The notes: generated by a model not told the origin, from the sequence alone. A stretch of 64,000 nucleotides of DNA from Mytilus trossulus (GCF_036588685.1 NC_086378.1:36929578-36993577); one strand, 5' to 3'. Positions 48,350-61,478 are shown, counted from the first letter of the stretch. Made by a program: numbers and translations.

Positions 48350-48490
48350 GAGGGACGAAAGTCATCAAAGGGACAGTCAAACTCATAAATCTAAAACAAA
48401 CTGACAACGCCATGGCTAAAAATGAACAAAAGACAAACAGACAAACAGACAAACAGTGGTATACATGACACAACATAGAAAACTAAAGAA
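48350..48490 (-). mobile_element. Solo RT 3' tail in GPCR intron 1
   Basis: Reverse complement of the tail end: GAGGGACGAAAGTCATC, GGGACAGTCAAACTCATAAA, GACAACGCCATGGCTAAAAA, followed by an AAACAGAC microsatellite at about 48432-48460. Confidence 0.7.
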
Positions 48491-49544
48491 TAAACAACAC
48501 GAACGTTGTATAAACGACGTTCAACTATCTGAATATATAAAGTATCATTGAGTCTCAGATCATTTAACAACAAAAAAACAACTAATTCAGAATGTAATAT
48601 TTGCAATTAAGGATAGCATTCAATATTTTAAAAGAAGTAGAATAAATAATGCTTGCAAATTACAAAGTTTACTATATTAAGGCAATAGTATTATACCGCT
48701 GTTCAATAGTCATAAATCGATATATAATTGAAATAAAACTTTCTTCTATACACTGAACTAAACTTCTTTTAATGATCAAATATTGCTTTTGAATACTAAT
48801 TATTAATAGCACTCAGTATGTGGATTCGTTAACTGTCAACAAAATGTATTGACAAACATACCGCAATCCAAGGCAAAATCAAAAAGGGAAAAGTCAATAG
48901 AACACGACAATATCAAACGTAAGACTCCATCATAATCTAACAGAAAGGTCGTAAAAGTTCAAAGTATTAAACAGTGAAGTGGCATCTTATTTCTGTTGTT
49001 GTAGTATATTCTTTGTATAAGCATATTCTCAAGTAAAGGCTTGAAAGCAGTGCAAGAAACATATTTGTGGAATTACAACTTGAACTGTTTCTGAACGACT
49101 AATTTGATACCCCGAAACTGAATTTCCATAACAATTTATAGTTTGCGTTCCTTTCAAACCAAATTTCTCATGTCTTACAAAGTTAATAGTGGGGAAATGA
49201 AAATTTGAAAGTTAAGTGCCACATATAGATTATAACTGTTCTGTGTGATTGTGCTGATGTAAAAAGAAGAACTGTAAATTCCAAATATCACATAAACAAT
49301 ATTCATGAAAACATTGTTTCTTCATTGTAATGACAGAAATTAGATGGTGTATTTATTTGTCACTGACAGTCGAATGAAAGTGTAAATCCTGATAATTTAT
49401 CTAATCTTAGTACATATACACTCTGAATGCTATACACATGCTAGCTTGAGCTTTGTCGTATTTGTAAGCTTGACATAAATAAGAATCTGTTGATCTTAAT
49501 TAACTTTATCAGAGTTATTAGCACGCTAAATCAAAATAAATTGA

Positions 49545-49720
49545 GTTTTTGGTGGGGTTCGCTTTGCTTTTTCTTTTGTTTTTGTATGTTGTATCATGTA
49601 TACTATTGTTCGTCTCTTTGTCTTTTTAATTTTTAGCCATGGCATTGTCAGTTTCTTTTCGATTTTTTGGTTTGACTGTCTCTCTGGTGGTATCTTCCGT
49701 CCCTTTTTTTGTGGAGGAGT
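49545..49720 (+). mobile_element. Solo RT 3' tail in GPCR intron 1
   Basis: TTTTTGGTGGGGTTCG, TTTTAGCCATGGCATTGTCA, TTTGACTGTCTCTCTGGTGG: the last ~175 bases of the RT element, plus strand. Confidence 0.65.
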
Positions 49721-50763
49721 TAAAAAAAAAGCTACCATGCCCACAATTAGGTTCGCCTGTCAGGTTCACATAAGTTATCATATGAGATCGAAAGACATCA
49801 AAACGATGGCCGCACATATAAAAAAACAGATATTAAGAGCAAAATAGCTGTCCCAAATATAGTTATGACTTTATATGCCCTGCTGGAAATACATGAAAAT
49901 TTCGAATGATTCACCTTTTTGATAAGTAAATGTATGAAATATGACACTGCATGTCCAACACTTAGATAAAACGGGGAATGATGTCTACCAGCAGTTGGTT
50001 CGACATAGTAGTGGCATGACTTATATACCTAAATTATTATTTGTGTTTCGCAAAAAACATGAAACCCTCATTCATAATGAAAAAAAAATGACAAAGTTCA
50101 AAGTAATTGGGGTTTTAGGTCACATTCCTAAAACGTGCTATTTCTGAAAATCCATGTAGCGGCGTTTGTTAATCATTTTAACGAACAGGCGGGACTTGCT
50201 ATGTGTCTTAACATTTCGTGTTTTATAATGCTTTTTCAAAGTTTAATTAACGATTATACACAATAGCACTTATATTAAAACTATCTAAAGGGAAAATTAG
50301 TTCCAAAAAATGAGGAAATTTTCAAAATGTTATAACAATCTTTCAAAATTCATTTTTGCAGAATTTTTACGTATCCTGTCTCGCTATATTTGGAGTTCGT
50401 GTGATTCCTTCGTTTTTTGTTTTTTTTTAGCTTTAATTGTCTCTCCTTATCAGTTTACGGCAATTTGACCTGGGTATACAAGTATCGTCTTAGATAACCA
50501 CACATTGAAAATTGATCATCTTTCAAATTCAATGTAATGTGAGAAGAGAATTTGACGTGTTCGTGTCCTAATTGGGGTCATTTGCATAGAAATATGTTTG
50601 CCCATTTTTATACTAAATATTCTAAGTTTATCATTTTTCTTAAATGCACCAAACCTGCGTTCAAATTAAGCAACATGAATGTTTACCCTTACGTAAAGCA
50701 GACGAACAAAAATTAAGTATATATTAAAGGCTGTTTTATAAAAATATTGTTCCATATAAATTT

Positions 50764-51125
50764 GAGAATGGAAATGGGGAATGTGTCAAAGAGACAACAA
50801 CCCGACCAAAGAAAAAACACAACAGCAGAAGGTCACCAACAGGTCTTTAATGTAGCGAGAAATTCCCGCACCCGGAGGCGTCCTTCAGTTGGCCCATAAA
50901 CAAATATATCTAGTTCAGTGATAATAAACGCCATACTAATTTCCAAATTGTACACAAGAAACCAAAATTAAAATAACACAAGACTAACAAAGGCCAGAGG
51001 CTTCTGACTTGGGACAGGCGCAAAAATGCGGCGGGGTTTAACATGTTTGTGAGATCTCAACCCTCCCCCTCTACCTCTAGCCAATGTAGAAAAGTAAACG
51101 CATAACAATACGCACATTAAAATTC
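50764..51125 (+). repeat. Family B SINE-like repeat, full length, GPCR intron 1
   Basis: Starts GAGAATGGAAATGGGGAATG and ends with AAAACGCATAACAATACGCA-like sequence. About 90% like the copy at 4922-5283 by eye, reversed. Partial copies: 31915-31990 (-), 46240-46343 (+), 55712-55955 (-), possibly 22468-22550. Confidence 0.75.
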
Positions 51126-52170
51126 AGTTCAAGAGAAGTCTGAGTCTGATGTCAGAAGATGTAACCAAAGAAAATAAACAAAATGACAATAATACATAAA
51201 TAACAACAGACTACTAGCAGTTAACTGACATGCCAGCTCCAGACTTCAATAAAACTGACTGAAAGATTATGATTTTATCATATGAAAGTTTTCTTCATAA
51301 AAAATGAGAAGAGAAGGCAAGAAAAGAAAGCATTTTATAATCATCAAAATGTTTTCTTCAAACAAGTCAAGGATTGCTTAAATAGGATTTATCAAATAAA
51401 AATCTGTATGGAAAGTTGATATCCTTAGTATGAAATAGGGAAATCATGATAAAATATCGCATTATCTGTATGGAAAGATGATTTCATTAGTTTGAAATAA
51501 ATAAGGACATCAAAATGAAAATATCGTAGTTCTTTTCTTCGAAGAAGATATGTATATCAAATTATGTCAACTATTCCGTCAAAATGTACTACCAGAAATA
51601 AACTTTTTTTCATGTTTTACAAAGAAAATAGTAATAAGCGAACTACCATAAAGCAAAATATTCTGAAAAAACTTACAAAATAATTCATAAATTTAGATCA
51701 ATATTTTTTGCCTCATTTATTTTTTCTGTTGTTGGCACATCTGTCATTACATACAGATTGATACACTCACAGATAAAGATTTTATAGGATTCTCATAGGA
51801 TTTTGTCTAATGCTTAGTCCGTTTCTGTGGATGTTACATTTTAATAGTTGTGTCGTTGTACTCCTCTTATATTTAATGCGTTTCACTCAGTTTTAGTTTG
51901 TTACCCCGATTTTGTTTTTTGTCAATGGATTTATGAGTTTTGAACAGCGGTATACTACTGTTGCCTTTATTTACGGTCTCAAAAGAGGGGTGGATAATCG
52001 AAGAAATAAATCGATTGCAATGCGAAAAAAACTGTAACCCGAAGAAAACGGAAAAGTTCTTAAAATTTTATGATACGATTTTGTGCGAAAGTAATATAAC
52101 ATAAATAAGAAATGTCAATCTTTAAAGACTCTTCCAGGCGCAAAATTTTCATAACTTCATTGTTACATGG

Positions 52171-52322
52171 TCATATCGGGGCCTTTTATAGCTGACTATG
52201 CGGTATGGGCTTTGCACATTGTTGAAGGTCGTACGGTGACCTATAGTTGTTAATGTCTTTGTCATTTGGTCTCTTGTGGACAGTTGTCTCATTGGCAATC
52301 ATACCACATCTTCTTTTTTATA
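52171..52322 (-). repeat. Family C fragment beside GPCR exon 1
   Basis: Almost the same fragment as 17672-17826, ending ~18 bases inside the intron from the exon 1 donor. In the GPCR transcript it is in sense orientation. Confidence 0.75.
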
Positions 52323-52340
52323 TGAAACCATATAACCTAC

Positions 52341-52581
52341 CTCCTCTGAAGTCTTCCCCTTCATGAGAGCCATTATTCAATCGCACAGGCAAGGCAATTC
52401 CAGCAAGAAGTATATCACTGATGCATAGGTTAATAATAAACAAATCTACTGAGGTGAAAGAGTGTGCTTTGGTGGCTAAGACCAATATCACTACGCTGTT
52501 TAACAAGACAGCTAGTATACACATTATAGTCAGGGATACCGACAATCCGGGTACATCTCCTAATGCTTCGCCTCCAGACAT
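52341..52581 (-). CDS. Class A GPCR, exon 1 (N-terminus, TM1, TM2)
   Basis: Residues 1-80 plus one base. The ATG at 52579-52581 is preceded in frame by a TAG about 80 bases upstream, so the start is well supported. The N-terminus is short. TM1 has the conserved Asn (LNSVV, N28) and TM2 the conserved Asp (NLCISDILL, D56). Donor GGAG|GTAGGT, phase 1. With exons 2 and 3 (introns 9,992 and 3,352 bases) the coding length is 1,014 bases, 337 residues and all seven helices: a complete rhodopsin-family receptor, likely peptidergic. Confidence 0.88.
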
Positions 52582-54299
52582 TTTAGCAACAGAGTATAAT
52601 TTACCCAAAAAAATCTTTGAATATAAAAGATTGTTTAGTTTTAAAACAAATTGCTAACAGAATCGTTGTATAAGATTATTCCCATCTTATTGTTTAAGAC
52701 TGTTTCCACATCATTTTCAAATGACTTATTGATATAGATATGACGACCTTGCTAGAGGCTGACGTAAGCTTGACTAATGGATTTCAATTCCCTTTTCTCT
52801 AGTCTTGATTACAAAGATACATTTCCTGTCAATCAGATATATTCTGAACCGCCTTCCTGATAATCTTATTTCTATTAAGTTGTTGGTTAATAAGGTAGGC
52901 AAACTAAACTATTTCTTTAGAATGGTCTTAATGAAAACTGTCGGATTTTCATTTTTTAATATTGATTTTAACAATCATTAAATCATTTCTCCATCAAAAT
53001 ATACAATTTAGATCTTCTTAACATTTAAAATGTGAAATAACAAAAAATCCACACTTCATGGAAATGAGACAGCCGCCGCAAATTACATACAGACATGCTT
53101 TACATTTTTAAAGTGTTTTGTTTCGCCAAAGCCGACATATATTTTCGTATTTTCAAAAATATAATGCAATGGTGCCATTGGAATTTATTTTGTCTGCTTT
53201 GAGACAAAAGCAATCTTTAGAATTGATCTACTGAATATAGCATATTAAAAGATAAGCAGGCAGATAATTTCTTTGATATCTGAAACATAGAAAATCAGAC
53301 AGAAGCTTATTTACATCTAATCTACCAGTAACACGATATTACAAACACGAGCGCTATCAATTAATTCGGTTTTTTATTGGGGGTTTCTTTTTTTTAATCC
53401 ATAGAATTAATATAATTTTATAGAAATAAAAGTGTACCAAGCGAATTATTCCTTTCATTCCTTTAGAAAACAAGATAATAAAAGATAAGTTATATGAAAT
53501 ATAACAGGAATACCTTTTTGAATTTATCGAACACGAGCGCTATTTACAAAAAGTCAAATCGCAAAAATACTGAACTCAGAGGAAAACTCAAAACGGAAAG
53601 TCCCTAATTATAAATCAAAATCAAATGTTAAAACACGTCAAACGAATGGACAACATCAATGCAAAATATAAAAAACATAGCAAAATAACCTCCATGCGGT
53701 CGTCTCAATACAGTATGGAAAACATAAATTCAATATCATTACATTTTTCAAGATTTTGAAAAATTTAAGAATTTTCTTTCCAAAAAGTGTATGTACATGT
53801 ATTTTAAAAGTTTAGAAGTATAACTCTTTGTTCACTTTTTAAGCAGTAGCTACTATATACAGAAAGATCGGTTTTAATCATTTGTAAAACATTTTTAGTT
53901 TTGAGAGTATATCATCGATATATAATGTTCAGAAATAAATATTGTCAGTTAAGTTTTGAATTTTCCTCGGAGTTTAGTATTTTTGTGTTTTTACTTTTTA
54001 AGGAAGATTTCGCAAATATTTCATTATTGATGAGACCCAAATAATTTTTGGTTAAATATCATAATTGCATAACAACAACCCTTTATGTCATATTACTTAA
54101 CTATAAAAGATACAACAGATAAGCGTTGGGTCGCTTTAAGGATCCAACCTTGTCCATCACGTCTTTTTTCAACAGTTTGTGTGCAATTTCTTCAAAATAA
54201 GATTTTATATTAATTTGACGTATGATCAGTGAGTTCAAATAACCATTTAACTATATAGGAAGTGGATTTAAATTATCTTAAAAAAATGATTTTCAAATT

Positions 54300-54680
54300 T
54301 ATTTTCAAAAGTTTTACGGACGCCATCACGATTTGACAGATGATAACGGATAAGTTCTTAATGATGACACTATAATCTTCTTTTCACGATTGTGACCTAC
54401 TTTATAAGACTTTAACCGAGTGTGTACTAACATGACTTTACATGAGCGACACGACGGTTGTTATAATGACATATTGATGCAACTTATTCCTCCTGGAGCG
54501 ACTCGAGATCACCCCCAATTTTTAGTTGGGTTCGTGTTGCTCAATCGTTAGTTTTTATGTCGTGTTTTGTTTACTTGTGTTTTTCTGTTATCTTTTTTAA
54601 ACCATGCTTTTGTCAGTTAGTTTTCGACTTATGAGTTTGAATACTCCACTTGATTCTTTTGCTTCTCTTCTTCTTCATCA
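54300..54680 (+). mobile_element. Truncated RT element (last codons plus tail)
   Basis: Starts within the FYGRHH codons (TTTTACGGACGCCATCACGA) and runs through the whole 3' tail with many substitutions, ending near 54680. Confidence 0.7.
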
Positions 54681-54734
54681 TTAACAATATACATATACGC
54701 CTAAACATGTGACAATTCTACGACAGAACCATAT

Positions 54735-54912
54735 TCTACCTCAGGAATAGATTACCTTAGCTGTATTTGGCAAAACTTTTAGGAATTTTTTCTTCTCAAT
54801 GCTCTTCAACTTCGTTTTATTTTGATTCGAACGTCACTGATGAGTCTTTTGTTGACGAAACGCGCGTCTGGTGTAAGTATTAAATTTTGTTCCTGGTATC
54901 TATGATGAGTTT
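54735..54912 (+). repeat. H element carrying an intact hammerhead
   Basis: Body (GGAATAGATTACCTTAGCTG, TTCTCAATGCTCTTCAACTT), ribozyme at 54829-54875, then TTCCTGGTATCTATGATGAG. It lies outside recognised genes. Confidence 0.8.
54829..54875 (+). ncRNA. Type I hammerhead ribozyme, intact core
   Basis: Stem I 5' GAACGTCA; CTGATGA 54837-54843; stem II GTC/GAC around TTTTGTT; GAAA 54857-54860; stem III ACGC/GCGT; cleavage expected after C54868; stem I 3' TGGTGTAA. Stem I pairs as A-U, C-G, U-G, G-U, C-G, A-U. Compared with the other two intact copies, two stem I positions changed while pairing was kept. Confidence 0.85.
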
Positions 54913-55711
54913 ATTTGGATTAGCATTAAACGTGATAACCGGTTGAAAAAAACATTTTACATTCATATCTACTCTAAATATCAGCACAACAATGCTGTAT
55001 TTGCATTGGTGTGTTGATACTTAAAGTAGTTATGATTGTTTAAAGGATATAATTTGGTTGGTTTAAGTTCACATCTTCTGTTTGGCATTACAGTTGTTGA
55101 TCTCAATCTAAACAGAATTCGACACCTTTGGAAATTGATAGAAACAATAAAAGGAAATAAAAAATGTAAGGTAAACAGCAACGATATCATTGTATGATTG
55201 GCCTGTCTATCCATATAAAAGATAACAAGAAAAGTGAAACACAAGTCGTTATACTATAAAATTAAAATAAATATAAACTTAACAACCACAAAGTTCATTT
55301 TGACAGTATTAGCACAGTGTTAAAAATGATGACATGGTTTCTGCTTATACGACATGTGTATCTATGGAATACTCAATATAACATGAAATAAATGCGTACG
55401 ATGTAAGTCTTTTCAAACAAATAGTATAATATGGATATGCTTAATCATGTGTTATTGTTAGCAATACATTTCAACTGGTAGAATGTGTCTAGGTTGATAC
55501 AAATTGCTAGTAATAGAAGAATAGGTTCATGATTTGTTGGTTTTTCTAATATAGTATATCCCTTGCCAATAAAAAAAAATCCACATTCGTGGGTTGTTCA
55601 ATAAATTAAACATTACAACGAATTATGTTTTGTAACAAAATTTAATACAAGGACTATTGAAACAGCAAATATACGTCAAAATAAAGTTTAGCAGTAAAAT
55701 ACAGTTACTAG

Positions 55712-55955
55712 ACTCTGGCCTTTGTGAGTCTTGTATAATTTTTAATTTTAGTTTCTTGTGTATAATTCGGAGTTTAGTATGACGTCCATTATCACTGTAC
55801 TATTATACATATGTTTAAGGGCCAGCTGAAGGACACCTACGGGTGCGGGAATTATCGCTACATGGAAGACCAATAGGTGGCCTTCGGCTGTTTTCTGCTC
55901 TATAGTCGGGTTGTTGTCGCTTTGACACATTCACCATTTCCCTTCTCAATTTTTA
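55712..55955 (-). repeat. Family B, partial
   Basis: Contains GGGCCAGCTGAAGGACACCT and CGGGTTGTTGTCGCTTTGAC; lacks the core and distal end. Confidence 0.7.
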
Positions 55956-56373
55956 TTAACAAAGAAAGAGCGATGTCTTAAATGAAATACCAACTCGCGT
56001 TAGCTGGTACATTTTGGGAACGTCATATCGACCATTCGTCGATGAACGATTGTCATTTCCATATTTGGGTTCTGATGAGTGACATTTTGATTATATGGAT
56101 TCACTGAAACGAATTATTACCTGCCTACACAATTTGAAGAGTTTTCGTTTTCGGCGAATGAGTTCTCATAAATATAATAAAACTTCGTACGTCAGTTGTT
56201 TTCCATACGTTTGATGTGTTTAATCTTTTTATTAAGTGATGTTTGGTAGTTGTTGTTATTTTACCTTTTCTAGATGCGACTATTGAATGAGATATTTTGT
56301 GGACTCTTGAAATTGAAAAAAACAAAACAAATCTCTTTAAAACATCGTATGGTAGTTCAAATAACGACATATT

Positions 56374-57823
56374 AGGCCACACCAATTTGATTCCTTGTTC
56401 GCCGGACCCGCCCGCACCTATTTTTTTCAAAACAGATTTTTTTTTAATTTTTATTATATTCCCGCTTCCCGCATCCGGAAATAAAATCATGTCCATTTCC
56501 CGCATCGTTTTTTTGTAAATATTATATAAAGATGTCAACATTTGTTTTTTTTAAATCACAGTCTAGCCTTTATATAACGATTTTAAAGCTATCAGCACCC
56601 CACAATACTGTAAATATCTGCGAGAGTATTTGTTTCAGCATGAAACCAATTTATTCCAAGCGGGAGTGCTCCGATATAAATAGAAATACCAGTACAGAAC
56701 AAAACGTTGGTTTCTTTCCCCCTAACTTATATTCCCTTTAAATAGATGTTCGTTGTTAAAATAAAGTAGAAAGAACTTCTGAAGGATTTGCCTTCAACTG
56801 CAATTATAATGTATGGTTACGGTCATACCCGCTGCAGGTTTGTGCACCTGTCATTGTTGATTCACGGACCTGTCGTTCAGCAGTTATCGTTTGTTGATGT
56901 GGTTCATTGGTATTTTCCCGTTTGGAAATATAATTTAGATCGTTGGTTTTCCTTTTCGAATTGTGTACAATACTAAGTTGTGGTCCCTTATAGCTTGCTG
57001 GTTGGCCTTGATCAAAGCTCTGTGTAAAAGGCCGTACTTTGACCCATGTTTGTTATTATCAGGTTGGGACCAACCCTCCCTCAGACAAGGGCCTTGAAGG
57101 GGTCATTTTACCATGTTTACTGTTGTAGAAAAGAAAATAGAAATACTAAGGATTTGTACAGTGCTACTATACAAAACCTTTGACAACTTAGAATTTTTTA
57201 CTCAAAAAGAGGAGAAATACATTATATTTTAAACAACTTTTCTAAAGGAGGGATGGGTCCACTTATTTTGAATAATATTAAACTGTTAAAGTAAATGTGT
57301 TAACATGGTTAAAGTCCAGGAATATTACAAAATTCTTGGACATGTTTTGACCATTTAATACCAAATATTATAGTTCTTTGGGAAAATATTAGCCCTTTTG
57401 TACTTGAAGTGTTTTTACAAAAAAAATATATAACTTATTTTGACCCCTCATAAAAGGGATATTCATAACATTAAGGGGTTGATCTGAACCTGATTATGAC
57501 TTGGATGGAGAATTGTCTCATTGTCAGTCACACATACATAGACCAGATTTAATTATTCAATTATTTCTTGTTGAACAGGGAAAAAATACTTGATAAATCA
57601 AAGAAATGTCAAGGTACAAGTCATAAATCAAGTTTTAATATAGTCAAAACCTACTATTTTATGTTTACAAAAAAAAAATATAATCGCTCGCCTTTACTTT
57701 TTAAGCTTCGCCTCAAAAATTTGAAAATTAAATATTTTTTTATTAAAATTTTCAAATCGCTCGCTCGCCCCAATTTTTGGAGTCCAAAAATCCGTAGAAC
57801 AAGAAATTAAATTGGTGTGGCCT
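56374..57823. mobile_element. Possible DNA element with 27 bp inverted ends
   Basis: 56374-56400 (AGGCCACACCAATTTGATTC...) and 57797-57823 are reverse complements with two mismatches in 27. The interior holds a family G repeat and no transposase. No clear target duplication, so two independent inverted copies of a short repeat remain possible. Confidence 0.4.
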
Positions 57824-57829
57824 TATACA

Positions 57830-59115
57830 ATTCGTGAAACATTCCTACGCTGTATAACTAAATTTCTTTTTCATGTAATCTGATTTTACGACTGTGGTAT
57901 GATTATCTATGAAGTCGCTTTATTTACATTGACAACATCATCGCTTTATCATTTTCATGAACCCCTTTGTCGTACAATTCCTGAAAATAGCAACTCTTTA
58001 TATCTATTTCATTCAAACGGAACTAAACTAGGCTCTTAAGTTTTTTCAAATATTCACTAACTTAAGAAAAATCTAAAATAACGTTAAAGGTCAAATTTGT
58101 TTTCAGTTAAAATGTTCTTGAAGCTATGTCGGCGAAATGACGGATTTACATCAAATCTTTACTATATCTATGATATAGAAATCCCGGAAATATATTAACC
58201 AAGGAAACGTTTTACAATCCATAAACATTCTGAGGTGATTAAACGATTCTTGTGTTCTCTATTGAATTTTTTTTCAAAAGTATCATAATTGTTTATGTAC
58301 TTTCGGAGTCATTTTCTAAAAGTTTAATTAGGATATTTTTTATAAATTGAAAACGCTACGTTATAAATTTTAAGTTTGAAGCACTTTTCTCTCTTTAATT
58401 TCAGCAGGAACGCCTAAAGCCAAAGGTGTATAAGAATCAAATCATTGGAAAAGCTATATAAACTAAATCAAACAGTGTATTCCATCTTAGGTCAACTTTG
58501 CCTGAGGGAGTTACATGTCTAAACGAAAAAATATAAAACGCTTACTAATTTACCTTCAGGGATGTTTTAGCCGAAAACAAACACACATTGATGTCCTGTT
58601 GTGAGATAACTGTTTTCGAATTTCCCGTTTCGCTTATGTGTAATGAATTCACATTTAAACGTATAAAAAGTGATGATGGTACTTAGGTTATTTCAGCTAG
58701 ATTCCTTATTCAATTTTTCTTTATCTATATAAAAATGGTTAATTTTTCATGATTTGAAGCTTTCTAGCTTGTCTAGCTTATGTTTATATCAATAAAGATA
58801 ATCACTATCTTTACTGCTATGGGCTTTATTTCAATTCCTTCTCTAACCTGGTATAACAAAGATTATAACAACTTTGATGACATTATAAATAGATGAAACA
58901 TACATAGTTTAATCATAAACCTTTGAAGTAACTATCATTTCATAGAAATAATTCAGAAACGCGAAGTAAATAGGTAATATCCAGCAAATCGCGGATCAAT
59001 ATCATAACTTGTATCACATATATTAATTTCAATTAGTTTGATAAAACTTATCAGTTAATACTGATATTGAAGCTTTTTTAACAACCCTAGCTCTTTTTTT
59101 AGCGTGAAACAAAAC
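57830..59115. other. Intergenic, no gene seen
   Basis: AT-rich, no repeat family recognised and no frame above background. Confidence 0.55.
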
Positions 59116-59119
59116 TATG

Positions 59120-59450
59120 TACTTGTTTGAATATGTCCAATGTAAGTAATGACCTTGAAACCCGAGTGGTCTAAGTACTCGAACTAGAGAGACAGTCGAA
59201 TTCATAGATCGAAAATAAACTGACCATTGTCTAAATAAGAAAAAAGACAGACAGAAAAATAATAGTACACAAGCCACAACAAATTAAACTAAAGACTAAG
59301 CAACACAAACCCCTCCAAACACTGGGTGTGATCTCAGATACTCTGGAATGATAAGCAGATCCTGCTCCTCGTGTGGCACATGCCCTCTGGTTCATTTTAT
59401 TACAAACCCGGTAAAAAGTCTGATTCAGTAAGTAACATTCGTGATTAGGG
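59120..59450 (-). mobile_element. Solo RT 3' tail, minus strand
   Basis: Reverse complement of the tail (GACAGTCGAATTCATAGATC, CTCAGATACTCTGGAATGAT, ACAAACCCGGTAAAAAGTCT). It abuts a truncated H element at 59455-59503. Confidence 0.65.
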
Positions 59451-59454
59451 AATA

Positions 59455-59503
59455 AACTCATCATAGATACCAGGATTAAATTCAGTATATACGCTGGAAG
59501 AAG
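59455..59503 (-). repeat. H element fragment ending at the cleavage site
   Basis: Minus strand: GCGTATATACTGAATTTAAT then CCTGGTATCTATGATGAGTT. H homology starts within about two bases of where the ribozyme would cut, and all upstream sequence is missing. Confidence 0.6.
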
Positions 59504-59950
59504 TTACAACATAAGGAACAAATCCGTGTTGATATGAACTGTTAGAAGTTTATTCTCAAAATCCTTGTGAAACTTCTAGAAAACTGGAGGTTTTTATGCT
59601 GTTATTTTGTCATTTAAAAAGTTAATTTGTTTTTACAATGAATATTGCAATAAAATCTCTTTGAGAGCACTTACTCGAATGCATAGGTACAAAGAAGATA
59701 CATACGACGCTAAGATTTTCACTTGAAAAAACTTTTCATCTTTGCTCTATCACTTAGTAATTTTGATAAATCAGAATTTTTAGTAAATATATTTAACATA
59801 TCAAAAGCTATGCCATGACTTTAGGTTTTATAAAGTTTAATCATTAGCCCCAAAATATAGCTGTTTTACATTGTTAAAATGTAAACGTTTAGCTATTTAT
59901 TGAAAGAAGAATTCTTTTTTCAAATTCATTTGACATAAACGATCTGAAAA

Positions 59951-61478
59951 GGGACTTTTTGGGGGTCATATTTGAAGAAGAAGGAAGACGTAGACACTCT
60001 ATCCGAATGGATTAAGGCAGTGAGGTCGTTAATACAAATCAGAATTAAGAAACTGAATGGGTCCATCAATGCCCATGCTACGTCAATCTTCAAAGATCCA
60101 AATGTTGCTAAACACCTATCTGACCTCCATGATGAATATGTTGTTGTCCCCGCAGACAAAGCCCCAAATAACATCGTTTTTATCTGTAAAAGTCATTACA
60201 TTAATTGCTTGATAAACGAATTAGGTATAGACAATTCACTTGGAAACCCAACATATACCCTCACGACACTTACCAAAGAGGAAATCCTGGATAATCATAG
60301 GTCTGTTCTTTGTTATTTCAACCAAAGATAAAGAACTGGATCTTCCATCACTGTATTGGATACCTAAACTACATAAGTGTCCTTACAAACAACGGTATAT
60401 TGCTGGGTCTTCCAAGTGCTCCACGAAACCCCTTTCTAAATTATTAACATCCATTTTATCAGCAATCAAAGACGGGCTTCAAAGTTATTGTGAAACTGCC
60501 TATTCTAGAGGTGGCGTGAATCAGATGTGGATACTTAAAAATTCCAAAGATCTTTTAGAGTACATACAATCTAACTCTCTTTCATCTTGTAACAGTATTA
60601 AAACATTTGACTTTTCTACTCTTTACACAAGTATTCCACATTCCAAACTAAAAGACAAATTAAAAGAGTTGGTATTACTTTTCTTCATAAAAAAGAATGG
60701 CCAACGTAGATACAAGTATCTTGTCTTAGGGAGGGATAAATCATACTTTGTAAAGAATCATTCTGATTCAAACAAAAAATTCTCTGAAACCGATAGTATC
60801 AAGATGCTTGATTTCTTGATTGACAACATATTTGTTACGTTCGGAGGACGTGTTTTTCAACAGACTGTCGGCATCCCAATGGGAACAAACTGTGCCCCTT
60901 TACTTGCTGACTTGTTTCTTTATTATTATGAGGCTGACTTCATGCAGGAACTTCTTAGGAAGAAAGATAAGAAGTTAGCAATATCCTTTAACTCTACTTT
61001 CCGCTATATAGATGACGTTCTTTCACTAAACAATTCAAAATTTGGTGACTACGTGGATCGCATCTATCCCATCGAATTGGAGATAAAGGATACTACAGAT
61101 ACAGTTAAGTCGGCTTCATATCTTGACTTACATCTAGATATTTACAATGAGGGTCGGTTGAAGACAAAACTTTACGACAAAAGAGATGATTTCAGCTTTC
61201 CAATTGTGAACTTTCCATTTCTAAGTAGCAACATTCCAGCAGCACCTGCATACGGGGTATATATCTCCCAATTGATACGATATTCCCGTGCTTGCATTTC
61301 CTATCATGATTTTCTTGATAGAGGGTTACTGCTCACAAGGAAGCTATTAAACCAAGAGTTCCAAATGGTGAAGTTGAAATCATCCCTTCGTAAATTTTAC
61401 GGACGCCATCACGAGTTGGTTGACCGTTATGGAATAACCGTTTCACAAATGATATCGGATATGTTCCTTACGTCGTAA
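59951..61478 (+). pseudogene. Reverse transcriptase, Penelope-like, 5'-truncated and frameshifted
   Basis: Two overlapping frames make one protein: 59951-60331 (through HRSVLCYFNQ) and ~60310-61478 (from ISTKDKELDLPSLYWIPKLH). A frameshift lies near 60306-60325. The second frame holds the RT core: FDFSTLYTSIP (motif A, catalytic Asp), GIPMGTNCAPLLADLFLYYY (motif B), FRYIDDVL (motif C) and SYLDLHLDI. The C-terminus ends KFYGRHHELVDRYGI; no GIY-YIG endonuclease is visible downstream. The motif B style (G..MGT..AP..A.LF) is closest to Penelope-like elements as I know them, but the clade needs a tree. The N-terminus is missing (stop at 59945), typical of 5' truncation. Confidence 0.85.

Noticed and set aside
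56125-56541. 138-codon minus-strand ORF
   Set aside because: Low-complexity composition, overlaps the inverted end at 56374 and a plus-strand ORF of similar length; no domain or splice signals.
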